Source: an uncultured Lentisphaeraceae bacterium (GTDB taxonomy: Bacteria > Verrucomicrobiota > Kiritimatiellia > RFP12 > DVOR01). Taken from it: a stretch of DNA of 36,644 bases. Shown here piece by piece: positions 25,998 through 34,510 of this stretch (position 1 is its first letter; every line of letters starts with the position of its first letter). The stretch covers positions 1 through 36,644 of the forward strand of contig CALBHX010000110.1 of NCBI GenBank assembly GCA_937892925.1. Direction: 5' to 3'. Position numbers and translations under genes: made by a program. Below the pieces are notes generated by a model, which did no database searches, had not been told where the DNA came from, and was given only the letters and a program-made list of their open reading frames with translations.

Positions 25998-26666
25998 TCA
26001 GTTTGCCGGCGAAGCCTGCTCTTGACGTGCCGCGATTTTTCGCATGACAGCCTTGGCTATGTAATACTGTGCCACGGCAAACGCCAGGAAGAAAACCGCA
26101 ACAATCGAAACAACCAACCACGGATACCCCCGCCAAAGGGATTTAAGCCAAGCAATGGCGGGGGCATACAGCCGAGGCATAAAGAATGTAACGATCAAGC
26201 TCTGGAACAAACACGACAACGCCGAGAACAACGTATACTGCCCAAAATGAACACGAAGCATCCCGGCGGCCAGAAGCGCCGGCGTCCGAATGCCAGGCGT
26301 AAACCGAATGATGAACATGGTTTTACCCAGGTGACGGTCAAAAAAATGGCCGAACGCCTCAATTTGCCCCCGATGCCGCTGAAACCACCGCAATCGGGCA
26401 ACAAATCGCATTGCAAACCGTACCGGGAGATACATCAGTAAATCGCCGATAAAGACTCCCCAGAACGTACTCTGTAAGGCCGTCATCCACCCCAAAATAC
26501 CCTCAGCGATCAGGGGCGGAACAATCGTCCAACAGACCACGTTCTCAAAGAAAAACGTCGCCACCGCCGTAAACCACCCCTGAAGCCATGGATAATCTGT
26601 CGTGGCATGAATGGCCGCTTCCAACGAAGCCAGATCCAGCCCTGAGACAGCCGCAATCAATATCAT
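25998..26666 (-). CDS. DedA-family membrane protein (VTT domain)
   Basis: The 222-residue protein has several membrane helices and the DedA/VTT signature: FFFENVVCWTIVPPLIAEG near 40-58 and FIIRFTPGIRTPALLAAG near 118-135, with the conserved Arg/Pro/Gly. DedA proteins are implicated in lipid carrier (undecaprenyl phosphate, phosphatidylethanolamine) recycling across the inner membrane. Its ATG overlaps the ftsI stop by ATGA, so it is made with the cell-wall cluster, which suits a lipid-carrier role. The position is occupied by murE in most dcw clusters. Confidence 0.85.
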   Translation of the reverse strand: MILIAAVSGLDLASLEAAIHATTDYPWLQGWFTAVATFFFENVVCWTIVPPLIAEGILGWMTALQSTFWGVFIGDLLMYLPVRFAMRFVARLRWFQRHRGQIEAFGHFFDRHLGKTMFIIRFTPGIRTPALLAAGMLRVHFGQYTLFSALSCLFQSLIVTFFMPRLYAPAIAWLKSLWRGYPWLVVSIVAVFFLAFAVAQYYIAKAVMRKIAARQEQASPAN

Positions 26667-28492
26667 CGAAACTCCTTTGCAGGTTTATCAGCCGGGATCC
26701 CAAGATAGTGCCCGATTTCCTCAGCCACATTCGCAAAGGTTGGCGCCGCCACGCTTCCTCCCATGCGAAACCGCCCCTTTGGGCGCTCAATCGTCACCAA
26801 AATAGCCAATTCAGGTTTCGTTGCAGGATAAATCCCCACAAACGATGCATTATAGTCGCTATGATTGTATGATCCATTGACAGGAATTTGGCCGGTTCCG
26901 GTTTTCCCCGCCACCGTATAGCTCGGCAAGGCGGCTAACGCGGCCGTCCCCCCCTGCGAACGATCCGTAACCGCCTGCATCATCTCCAGCATTTTCCGGC
27001 TTACCGCCAACGAAAGCGGACGCCCCAAAATAAGCGGCTGCGTTTGCTTGACGCATTCCCCTTCATGCGTCCGGATTTCCTTAACCAGCATCGGGCGCAT
27101 CCGAATACCGCCGTTTCCAATTGTAGCAAACGCATTACACAGCTGAACAGCCGTCACGGCAATCCCCTGCCCAATCGGCATTCGAGTCGCGGAGAGTTTG
27201 CTCCACTTGGAATAGTGCCATAAAATTCCGCGCTCTTCATGCCGCAATTCAATCCCGGTTGTTTGCCCAAAACCCATCTCGCAAAACGCCCGCCATAGCA
27301 ATTCATTCGCGTGCGGAGCCTGAAGCTGCGGCGCCGGTTCAGCCATTCGAAGACCAATCATCGCCGTGCCGATATTTGAAGACTTGGCCAAAATCTCCTT
27401 GGCATGAACAATTCCATACGCATGATCACGCAACGGCCTTCCGGCATAGTACCACACCCCCTTGTCCCCAACATCAAACGGCGTATGCTCCGTAATCTTT
27501 CCATACTGAAGCGCCATCGCCACTGTAATCACTTTCATCACCGAACCCGGTTCATACGCACGCGAGATAGCAATATTCTGCCAGGCATCACGGCTGACGG
27601 CCAAATAATCCAACGGATTAAAACTCGGCAATGTGGCCATTCCGAGCAGCTCACCCGTCTGAACCCGTTGAACCAGAATAATCCCCGACTGGGCATCAAA
27701 CGTTTCCAACGCCTTACTCAGCGCATTCTCAATAATATACTGGATGTTGTTGTCAATCGTCAGCACAATGTCATGACCATGAACCGGCGGCCGTTCAGAA
27801 ATCCGACGCGAACGAATCTCCCGCCCGTCACTCGCCTTCAACGTCTCAATCTTGCCGTTCTTTCCGGAAAGCTGAGCATTAAAAGCTTCCTCAATTCCAT
27901 AAATACCCACAACCCCTGTTGGCTTGACAAAGCCCAATACATGGCTCAACCGCGCACCATTTGGATAAGAACGCATCGACCGCCGATGCGAAAAATTGAT
28001 TCCCGCCAAACGATTACTCACTGCCACCGCCGTAGACGTCCGCCGCTCCAATTCCCGAATCACGTGATCATCGGAAATATCACACAGCTTCTGCTGCGTG
28101 CGCCGCCGCCCAGTCGTCCCCACATGATAACCCGTATACGCATCTATCACCCGTTCCTGCGGCAGGTTAAGCAGCTCCGCCACCTCTAACGGGATCTGTG
28201 CCCGCCGCTCCGGCGGTAATTTTTCCAGCCGCTTATCCAGCTGATCAATATACACCTCACGCCCCGGAAGACTTTCCGCCAGCACCACCCCATTTCGATC
28301 CAGAATCCGCCCGCGAAGCCCCAACGTCTCAGGCATATTGGCATGATAGTCCTTAGCCTCATACCCCGGCATATTCGGCTCAATTACATGCAGTTTCACC
28401 AGCTTGGCGAAAACAAGCCCCAGCATCCCCACCAATCCGAGCACAATCAGGAACATCCACCGATGCGCCGCTTTTCTTTCACCCCTTGTCAT
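26663..28492 (-). CDS. ftsI: Division-type penicillin-binding protein (FtsI/PBP3-like transpeptidase)
   Basis: FtsI cross-links septal peptidoglycan. The 609-residue class B PBP has one N-terminal membrane helix (about 12-32). The dimerisation domain starts with RGRILDRNGVVLAES. The transpeptidase domain carries S317-V-M-K320 as nucleophile motif (EPGSVMKV), S371-S-N and K530-TG (GKTGTGQ). No PASTA repeats are present. A strong AAGGAGG lies eight bases before the start. It follows ftsL after an unusually long 152-base gap and overlaps the dedA-like gene. Position after mraZ-rsmH-ftsL identifies it as FtsI rather than the elongation PBP2. Confidence 0.93.
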   Translation of the reverse strand: MTRGERKAAHRWMFLIVLGLVGMLGLVFAKLVKLHVIEPNMPGYEAKDYHANMPETLGLRGRILDRNGVVLAESLPGREVYIDQLDKRLEKLPPERRAQIPLEVAELLNLPQERVIDAYTGYHVGTTGRRRTQQKLCDISDDHVIRELERRTSTAVAVSNRLAGINFSHRRSMRSYPNGARLSHVLGFVKPTGVVGIYGIEEAFNAQLSGKNGKIETLKASDGREIRSRRISERPPVHGHDIVLTIDNNIQYIIENALSKALETFDAQSGIILVQRVQTGELLGMATLPSFNPLDYLAVSRDAWQNIAISRAYEPGSVMKVITVAMALQYGKITEHTPFDVGDKGVWYYAGRPLRDHAYGIVHAKEILAKSSNIGTAMIGLRMAEPAPQLQAPHANELLWRAFCEMGFGQTTGIELRHEERGILWHYSKWSKLSATRMPIGQGIAVTAVQLCNAFATIGNGGIRMRPMLVKEIRTHEGECVKQTQPLILGRPLSLAVSRKMLEMMQAVTDRSQGGTAALAALPSYTVAGKTGTGQIPVNGSYNHSDYNASFVGIYPATKPELAILVTIERPKGRFRMGGSVAAPTFANVAEEIGHYLGIPADKPAKEFR

Positions 28493-28644
28493 CGTCTTTC
28501 CTCCTTAATACACATAAACACCAACAAACCGCATTGCGTCAGCCCCCCGCCTGCGCATCTGAAACCACACCCGCACACCGCACACGCCACACAAGCCCTC
28601 AAGGCTTACTCCCGCCCAAGCGTTACCTGCACACACTGCCCACA
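28493..28644. other. 152-base gap inside the dcw operon
   Basis: The minus strand of this gap is G/T-rich and purine-biased, with TGTGTG-type runs and a small AAGCC-TTGA-GGGCTT hairpin. No reading frame with a ribosome site is visible before the ftsI AAGGAGG. Confidence 0.4.
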
Positions 28645-29085
28645 TCACAAGCGCCCATAACGTTTACCCCGGCGCACCCCCGCTCCTGCCGCCTGTGCAG
28701 CCATCTCCTCACCAGCCGCCCGCGCGAGCGAAGCCTGTAACGCCTGCGCCACCTCCGGCGCCATATTCAACGCCCCATTCGCAGCCACCCGCGCACTGCG
28801 TGAAGGCGGTGCATACGCCATCTGCAAACCACGCGCCGCCACTGCCTCATCCAACCGCTTCGGATCCGTCAGCTGATTCCACTCCGCCACCTGCCTGCGC
28901 AGGGATTCATCCAACGACCGCCGTTCAATCTCCAGCAATCGAATCTGCGCCGCCACCTGATCCGAACTCAAGTTTAGCAGGCAATACCCAATCCAAGGCA
29001 AAATGATCAACGCAATCATGGCCGCGATGCCAAAACTCGCAGCCTTCAAATGAAACGTTTTCCTCCGCCGATTCCGCTTAGCCAT
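28645..29085 (-). CDS. ftsL: FtsL-like division protein
   Basis: This 146-residue protein has a basic N-terminus, one membrane helix (about 16-38) and a helical, coiled-coil-prone segment (about 40-75: SSDQVAAQIRLLEIERRSLD). An Ala-rich C-terminal tail follows, longer than in typical FtsL. The fold and the position between rsmH and ftsI are the basis for the call; FtsL sequences themselves are poorly conserved. It would sit in the inner membrane with FtsB/FtsQ and help activate FtsI. Its start overlaps the rsmH end by eight bases. Confidence 0.72.
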   Translation of the reverse strand: MAKRNRRRKTFHLKAASFGIAAMIALIILPWIGYCLLNLSSDQVAAQIRLLEIERRSLDESLRRQVAEWNQLTDPKRLDEAVAARGLQMAYAPPSRSARVAANGALNMAPEVAQALQASLARAAGEEMAAQAAGAGVRRGKRYGRL

Positions 29086-30025
29086 CTGCTCTCTCCTTAC
29101 AACGCCTTACTGCTCGAAGCTTGGCACTCCGTGCACGCGGGTTACGCGCCAGCTCCTCCGGCCGCCCCGTGACAGCCTTTTTGAAAATCAGTTCCGTGCG
29201 CGGCAACACCCCGCGCCACAGACTTCCCCCCTGCTGAAGCGCCTCTTCCCGTCCGCAATGTGCGCGAAACGTCTGCTTCACCACCCGATCCGTCAGGCTC
29301 TCGAACGTCAATACCGCCATTCGCCCGCCCGGCTTCAACAGCGCCAACCCCGCTTCAAGCGCCCGTGTCAGATTTCCCATCTCATCATTCACCGCCATCC
29401 GCAGCGCCTGAAAGACCCGCGTAGCCGGATGGCGCCCCTGTGTATGCGCCCCGCCAACCGCCTGCGCCACACACTCCGCCAGCTGCAGCGTTCGTGTGAA
29501 CGGTCTTATCCGGCGCGCCCGGTCAATCGCCCGTGCAATCCCCACCGCGCGCCGCTCTTCTCCAAACGTTCGGAACAGCTCCGTCATTTCCGCCACACTC
29601 AGCCGCGCAATCAAATCCGCCGCCGTCTCCCCTACATCCTGCCGCATCCGCATATCCAGCGGTCCATCCTGGCGAAAACTGAACCCGCGCTCCGGCGTAT
29701 CCAGCTGATCGCTGCTCACGCCCAAATCCAATAAAATCGCGTCTACCTCCATGAACCCATGCGCTCGTGCGATTTCCCCCAAATCGCCATGCACCCCCTG
29801 AACCAACACATGCTCCCCCGGCACCTGATCGCGCTCCAGATTGGCTGCCGCACGCGCCAGCGCTTCCCCATCGCGGTCAATCCCAAGCAGCCGCCCCTGC
29901 GCTCCCGCCAGCCGCATCACTGCCGAAGCATGCCCCGCCTGGCCAAGCGTCCCATCAAGATAAACACATCCCGGCTCCGGAGCGAGCGCCGCCACCGTCT
30001 CATCCAGCAACACCGGAATATGCAT
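29078..30025 (-). CDS. rsmH: 16S rRNA (cytosine-1402-N4)-methyltransferase
   Basis: RsmH (MraW) methylates N4 of C1402 in the 16S rRNA P-site region. The 315-residue protein starts MHIPVLLDETVAAL, typical of the family. The methyl-donor site is DGTLGQAGHA at about 24-33, followed by GIDRDGEA. DLGVSSDQLDTPERGFSF and GPLDMRM are diagnostic. The late motif reads TFESLTDRVVK where most members have FHSLEDRxVK, a mild deviation. It follows mraZ after 14 bases and overlaps ftsL. Confidence 0.94.
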   Translation of the reverse strand: MHIPVLLDETVAALAPEPGCVYLDGTLGQAGHASAVMRLAGAQGRLLGIDRDGEALARAAANLERDQVPGEHVLVQGVHGDLGEIARAHGFMEVDAILLDLGVSSDQLDTPERGFSFRQDGPLDMRMRQDVGETAADLIARLSVAEMTELFRTFGEERRAVGIARAIDRARRIRPFTRTLQLAECVAQAVGGAHTQGRHPATRVFQALRMAVNDEMGNLTRALEAGLALLKPGGRMAVLTFESLTDRVVKQTFRAHCGREEALQQGGSLWRGVLPRTELIFKKAVTGRPEELARNPRARSAKLRAVRRCKERADG

Positions 30026-30039
30026 GGCTCACCCCCCAA

Positions 30040-30516
30040 TCAAAACTCCAACGCCGCCAACGCTTCACCCAATGCCTGCTGATCAATTTCAGGCACAGAT
30101 ACCCGAGCTTCCTCGGCCCAAATCTCACCATACGTAATGGCGCCAACAAACACAGCCCGCCCCGTAATCCCCGCGAAGGCCAACAATCGATCGCTGATCC
30201 GAATGCGCCCCTGCACATCCAGCGGCAACTGCTCCATATTCTGCCCAATCGTCCGCAGTTTCTGCGCCACTAACGGATCCGAAAAACGCTTCCCCTGCAA
30301 CTTCGCCTGAAGCGCCTGCATCCGCTCATAGCTGATCAGCCGCAGACACTTTTCATGCGGATCGGCCATCACAAACACATAAGCTGGGCGCCCCAACGCA
30401 TCCCGCCACCCCGAAGGAATCGTGAGCCGCCGCTTCGGATCCAATGCATACGTAGACGACCCCGTCAAAACGGCTTCGCCCTGCATGGCCGGCTTCTCTT
30501 TGTCCTTCGCGTCCAC
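30040..30516 (-). CDS. mraZ: MraZ transcriptional regulator
   Basis: MraZ is a ring-forming AbrB-like regulator that binds repeats before its own dcw operon. Two SpoVT-AbrB units are visible: YALDPKRRLTIPSGWRDAL near 24-42 and LDVQGRIRISDRLLAFAGI near 99-117. The longest frame begins with GTG at 30516 behind AAGGA (tight spacing). The ATG at 30486 (MQGEAVLTGSS) is closer to the usual family start and behind AAAGAGAAG; I cannot choose with certainty. First gene of mraZ-rsmH-ftsL-ftsI-dedA. Confidence 0.88.
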   Translation of the reverse strand: MDAKDKEKPAMQGEAVLTGSSTYALDPKRRLTIPSGWRDALGRPAYVFVMADPHEKCLRLISYERMQALQAKLQGKRFSDPLVAQKLRTIGQNMEQLPLDVQGRIRISDRLLAFAGITGRAVFVGAITYGEIWAEEARVSVPEIDQQALGEALAALEF

Positions 30517-30539
30517 TATCCTTGACCCTTTATGACATT

Positions 30540-30569
30540 ATTAAACACTTTCCCCCACACCACCGTCAA
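30540..30569 (-). promoter_or_regulatory. Promoter of mraZ-dcw operon
   Basis: TTGACG, an 18-base spacer and TTTAAT, with a start about 30533. The spacer and upstream flank contain G-runs (GTGGTGTGGGGG) of the kind MraZ binds in other bacteria, so autoregulation is possible. Confidence 0.5.
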
Positions 30570-30812
30570 GCAAAAAAACACACCCCCGCATTTTCACGTA
30601 CCCTTTTCTTCCTCCGCTTCCACCACCTGCGTTGTACCAACCATCCCAACACTTCCTGTTTGGGGAACATATCGGGTAGAACACCATGGTTGTGGGGCGG
30701 AACATTTTCTCAACTGACGCACGCTCAACCTTCATTCCTTCCTAGTCCCGCCGGCCCCACCCCCAAAAAAGAAGTTCCCCATATAAAGGTGATCAAAATC
30801 AGGCGCACACCG
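30570..30812. other. Gene-free region between divergent mraZ and grpE operons
   Basis: Nothing supportable is seen as a gene. The plus strand is pyrimidine-rich on the left (runs of C and T). Confidence 0.5.
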
Positions 30813-30824
30813 TTATGATAAAAA

Positions 30825-30867
30825 CCATGTTTGTGTTATAATAAAGAGCCATGTTTGTTTATTATCC
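30825..30867 (+). promoter_or_regulatory. grpE operon promoter with overlapping direct repeat
   Basis: TGTTATAAT (30834-30842) is a perfect extended -10. CCATGTTTGT occurs at 30825-30834 and again at 30849-30858, each followed by an A/T-rich TTAT tract, so one copy abuts the -10 box and the other covers the start site. This is a candidate operator. The transcript would have a leader of about 175 bases. Confidence 0.5.
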
Positions 30868-31024
30868 CAGTTTCCCTTTGCGTACAGGCAGACCGCAAAC
30901 GCCCGCCCGCTTGCCGAGCGGAGTCGCGGCTCTTTCCCGCACAAGGAATTGAACACCTACTTTGCCCCCACGCGGATGTGCCGCTAAAGCCTCCGCGCCC
31001 GACAGAAAAGAAAGAGGATTTCCC

Positions 31025-31639
31025 ATGACCGAAGAAACCATCAATACCCCCCCTGAAACACCGGACGAACAAACGCCCGAAACGTCCAAGCAGACTCCTG
31101 CCGAGCCGCACAGCGAAGCAGCCCAGACTGAAGCGCACACACACGCCGCGCCTTCACCGCTTGAAGCCGAGCTGGCCGCCGCAAAAGAGCGCCACCTGCG
31201 CCTCTTGGCCGACTTCGACAATATGCGCAAACGGCAGGCGCGCGAACTGGAGGAGCGCACCGCGCGCGCCAACGAGCGGCTGCTCAACGCGCTGATCCCC
31301 GTATTCGACCACTTTGAAATGGCTCTCTCCGCCGCTAAAGAAGACAGCCCCTTCGTGCAGGGCGTCCGAATGATCGCCGAAGAATTCCGCAAAGTATTGG
31401 AGCAATCCGGCGCAGAAGTGATCGACGCCCAGGAAGGCTCAGCGTTTGACCCCATGGCACACGAGGCGCTCTCTATGGCGCCCCATGGCAACGTGCCTCA
31501 GGGGCACATCGTCAGCCAGTTCCGCAAGGGATGGAAACTCGGGGCCAAAGTGGTGCGCCCGGCGCAGGTGATCGTTTCGGCCGGTGCCCCGCAGGCACCC
31601 GCTGAGACTTCAGCTGAAACATCCGAAGAGGAGGCCTAA
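31025..31639 (+). CDS. grpE: GrpE nucleotide-exchange factor
   Basis: GrpE releases ADP from DnaK. This 204-residue protein has an acidic, Pro/Thr-rich disordered N-terminus (about 1-50) and a long helix. The conserved core includes LRLLADFDNMRKRQARE near 58-74 and ends with NVPQGHIVSQFRKGWKLG and KVVRPAQVIVS. The ATG at 31025 has AGAGGA upstream; the frame extends back to 30962 without support. dnaJ begins one base after its stop codon. dnaK is not adjacent. Confidence 0.93.
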   Translation: MTEETINTPPETPDEQTPETSKQTPAEPHSEAAQTEAHTHAAPSPLEAELAAAKERHLRLLADFDNMRKRQARELEERTARANERLLNALIPVFDHFEMALSAAKEDSPFVQGVRMIAEEFRKVLEQSGAEVIDAQEGSAFDPMAHEALSMAPHGNVPQGHIVSQFRKGWKLGAKVVRPAQVIVSAGAPQAPAETSAETSEEEA

Positions 31640-31640
31640 T

Positions 31641-32816
31641 ATGGCAGCAAAACGCGACTATTATGAGGTGCTCGGCGTTGAAAAAAGCGCCGATGCCGAT
31701 ACCATTAAAAAAGCTTACCGCAAACTGGCCATGAAATATCACCCCGACCGTAACCCCGGGGATAAGACCGCTGAAGAAAAGTTCAAGGAAGCATCCGAAG
31801 CCTACGAGATTCTTTCCGATGAAAAGAAGCGTAAGCTCTACGATCAATATGGGCATGAGGGCATGAAAAACGCCTTCGGTGAAGGCGGTTTCAACTTTGA
31901 GCGCGACTTCACCCATGGCGCCGACCTCAATGATATCCTCAACCAGTTCTTCGGCGGCGGCTTCAGCGGCGGCTTCGGAGGCTTCAGCGGTAAACGTTCC
32001 CGCCCAGACCCTTCCGCCCCCCAGCGCGGAGAAGATACTGAGCAGCTCATCCGCCTCAGCTTTGAAGACGCCCTCTTCGGCACCACCGTGAAGATCCGCG
32101 TCCATGCCGCCGTAGCCTGCCCGGACTGCAACGGCACCGGAGCCGAAAAAGGAACAACCCGTCAAACCTGCAAGCATTGCGGCGGAAGCGGCGTGCTCCA
32201 GCACCAGAGCGGCGGCTTTTTCGGATTCGTCCAGCAAACCTGCCCCGTCTGTAAAGGTACCGGCACCGTCATTGAAAAACCCTGCAAGAAATGCCGTGGT
32301 GACGGTTTCGTTGCTTCCAATGAAACCGTCGATGTGGCCATTCCCGCCGGCATCAACAGCGGCATGAGCGTCCGCGTGCCAGGAAAAGGAAATGCCGGCG
32401 TGAACAACGGGCCGCGGGGCGACCTCTACCTGCGCTGCTCCGTAGGCACGAGCGATCTCTTCGAGCGCGATGGACAAAATCTCATTCTGCACAAATACGT
32501 TTCACCCGCCCTTCTCGCCCTCGGCGGCGAGCTGACGATTGAGACGCCCAACGGCTCCGGCACCATCAAAATCAAGCCCGGCACCTCCAATGGTTCTATT
32601 CAGCGCCTGCGCGGCCAGGGCGTTCGAGCCATTGGCCGCCACCCAACGGGAGATTTGCTCGTAGAGCTCGTAGCCGAAACGCCCCAGAGCCTCACCAAGG
32701 AGCAGATCGCTCTGCTCGAGCAGCTGCGCGCCACAGAAAAAGACAAAACCTTCCCTGAAGGCACCAAACAAAACAAAGCCGCTGCCCGCTTCGCTGCCCG
32801 CCGCGCAGCCAAATGA
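31641..32816 (+). CDS. dnaJ: Chaperone DnaJ
   Basis: DnaJ delivers substrates to DnaK and stimulates its ATPase. The 391-residue protein has all type I parts: J domain with HPD at 34-36, Gly/Phe-rich linker (about 80-125), and four CxxCxGxG zinc motifs from residue 160 (CPDCNGTG, CKHCGGSG, CPVCKGTG, CKKCRGDG, the last with Asp). The substrate-binding C-terminal domains end in a basic, Ala-rich tail. GAGGAGG lies before the ATG, inside the end of grpE. The longer frame to 31584 is a by-product of overlap with grpE. The stop overlaps the first possible purB ATG. Confidence 0.95.
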   Translation: MAAKRDYYEVLGVEKSADADTIKKAYRKLAMKYHPDRNPGDKTAEEKFKEASEAYEILSDEKKRKLYDQYGHEGMKNAFGEGGFNFERDFTHGADLNDILNQFFGGGFSGGFGGFSGKRSRPDPSAPQRGEDTEQLIRLSFEDALFGTTVKIRVHAAVACPDCNGTGAEKGTTRQTCKHCGGSGVLQHQSGGFFGFVQQTCPVCKGTGTVIEKPCKKCRGDGFVASNETVDVAIPAGINSGMSVRVPGKGNAGVNNGPRGDLYLRCSVGTSDLFERDGQNLILHKYVSPALLALGGELTIETPNGSGTIKIKPGTSNGSIQRLRGQGVRAIGRHPTGDLLVELVAETPQSLTKEQIALLEQLRATEKDKTFPEGTKQNKAAARFAARRAAK

Positions 32817-32845
32817 GCCCCTACACCCCCTTAAAGGACGCCCGC

Positions 32846-34198
32846 ATGGAACTCTCTTCCCTCACCGCCGTGTCGCCCATTGATGGGCGCTATGCCGATA
32901 AAACCGCGCCGCTGAGGCCGATCTTCTCCGAGTTCGGCCTCATTCATCGCCGCGTCCGCGTAGAGATCGCCTGGCTGCTCGCATTATGCGATGAACCCGC
33001 GCTCCCCGAAGCCCCCGCGCTCACACCTGCTCAGCGGGCAGAGATTCAGGCCATCGCAGATGGTTTTTCGCTGGCCGATGCCCGGCGCGTCAAGGAAATT
33101 GAAGCCACCACCCGCCACGATGTTAAAGCCGTGGAATACCTCATCCGCGAAAAGCTCCCCGCCGACTGCGCCGTGCTCAGCGAGTTCATTCACTTTGCCT
33201 GCACCTCCGAAGACATCAACAACATGGCGCACGCCCTGCAGTTGCAAGATGGCCTAGCCGTGCTTCGCACAGAGCAAAAGCGCCTGGAAAATACGCTTGC
33301 CGCTTTTGCACAAGCCACCCTCGCGCTCCCGATGCTCGCGCACACCCACGGACAGCCCGCCAGCCCCACCACCCTCGGCAAAGAGCTCGCCGTCTTCGTC
33401 CACCGCCTCCGCCGCCAAAGCGCACAAATCGATGCCGTAGAGCTGCCCGCCAAAATGAATGGCGCCGTGGGCAACTATAACGCCCATCTGGCCGCGGCAC
33501 CGCAAGTTGATTGGCCCGCCCTCGCCCGCCGCGTCATCGAATCCTTCGGGCTTCATCAAAACCCGCTCACCACGCAAATCGAGAGCCACGACGGCATGGC
33601 CGAACTCTTTGATGCCCTCCAGCGCTGGAACCAGGTACTGCTTGATCTCGACCGCGACATCTGGCTCTATGTTTCCATGCGCTATCTCAAACAGAAGGTT
33701 GTCGCCGGAGAAGTCGGCTCCTCCACCATGCCGCATAAAATCAATCCTATCGACTTTGAGAACTCCGAAGGGAATATCGGCCTGGCCAATGCCATTCTCG
33801 GCCACCTGGCGCGGAAACTCCCCGTCTCCCGAATGCAGCGTGATCTGACCGACTCCACCGCCATCCGCAACATCGGTGCAGGCTTTGCCTATACGCTCAT
33901 CGCCGTAGCCTCAACCCTGCGCGGCCTCAGCCGCATGAGCCCCAACGAAGAAGCCCTCGCCGCCGATCTCGACCACGCGTGGGAAGTCCTCGCCGAACCC
34001 ATTCAAACCGTCATGCGCCGCTACGGCGTCCCCGAAGCGTACGAAAAGCTCAAAGCACTCACCCGCGGCCATGCCATGACCCGGGAAACCATCCATGCCT
34101 TTATCGACACACTGGAGATCCCGGAAGCGGACAAAAACCGCCTGCGCGCCATGACCCCTGCCGACTATATCGGCCTAGCCGCACAAACCGGCTGTTAA
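32846..34198 (+). CDS. purB: Adenylosuccinate lyase
   Basis: PurB cleaves SAICAR and adenylosuccinate, releasing fumarate in purine synthesis. The 450-residue protein starts MELSSLTAVSPIDGRYADK, almost identical to the E. coli PurB start, which together with AAAGGA seven bases upstream fixes the start at 32846. A coupled ATG at 32813 would add 11 residues. The lyase signature SSTMPHKINP lies at about 292-301, and the His-containing TSEDINN and LAHTHGQPASPTT segments are present. It is of the long PurB type found in gammaproteobacteria. It follows dnaJ in the same operon and is closed by a terminator. Confidence 0.95.
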   Translation: MELSSLTAVSPIDGRYADKTAPLRPIFSEFGLIHRRVRVEIAWLLALCDEPALPEAPALTPAQRAEIQAIADGFSLADARRVKEIEATTRHDVKAVEYLIREKLPADCAVLSEFIHFACTSEDINNMAHALQLQDGLAVLRTEQKRLENTLAAFAQATLALPMLAHTHGQPASPTTLGKELAVFVHRLRRQSAQIDAVELPAKMNGAVGNYNAHLAAAPQVDWPALARRVIESFGLHQNPLTTQIESHDGMAELFDALQRWNQVLLDLDRDIWLYVSMRYLKQKVVAGEVGSSTMPHKINPIDFENSEGNIGLANAILGHLARKLPVSRMQRDLTDSTAIRNIGAGFAYTLIAVASTLRGLSRMSPNEEALAADLDHAWEVLAEPIQTVMRRYGVPEAYEKLKALTRGHAMTRETIHAFIDTLEIPEADKNRLRAMTPADYIGLAAQTGC

Positions 34199-34223
34199 AA
34201 CCTTCCTTCTTACCTCAACATCG

Positions 34224-34262
34224 CACGCCGCACCGGAGACCCTCCGCGCGGCGTGTTTTCTT
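34224..34262 (+). terminator. Terminator of grpE-dnaJ-purB operon
   Basis: CACGCCGC pairs with GCGGCGTG, with an inner CGGAG/CTCCG stem, followed by TTTTCTTTT; 26 bases after the purB stop. Confidence 0.85.
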
Positions 34263-34459
34263 TTCAAGAATCTACCTATTTCATGCCGATGCCTCCAAAC
34301 CCAGCCCCCACTTCACTCACCCCGAAGCGAAGTTGAAATAAAGTTTGAATCCGTTCCCGCACACCCTCACCGCAACCTGAAATGCTGCACAACTGGAGGA
34401 AGAGAAAACTTCTCCCCTCTTTGTCTCCACGTTTATAGAATAAGAAACACACATTCCCC
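34263..34459. other. Gene-free stretch before the CRISPR locus
   Basis: No CRISPR repeat array or supportable gene is seen here. The plus strand has a small GAGAA-AAC-TTCTC hairpin near 34401-34413. Confidence 0.5.
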
Positions 34460-34488
34460 TTGCTCCATCTACCTAAACGCCGTATAAT
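34460..34488 (+). promoter_or_regulatory. Candidate promoter for cas9
   Basis: TTGCTC, a 17-base spacer and a perfect TATAAT. A start near 34495 would give cas9 a leader of about 138 bases that is complementary to the whole tracrRNA. The -35 box is weak. Confidence 0.4.
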
Positions 34489-34510
34489 AACCGCAAAGCT
34501 TGGGGTGCAA

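Noticed and set aside
30825..30867. CIRCE element before grpE
   Set aside because: The TTAGCACTC-N9-GAGTGCTAA pattern is absent; the repeats here are direct, not inverted.
30831..31028. 65-codon plus-strand frame ending at the grpE start (ATGA overlap)
   Set aside because: Its start lies inside the -10 box, so the message would not contain it, and no internal start has a ribosome site.
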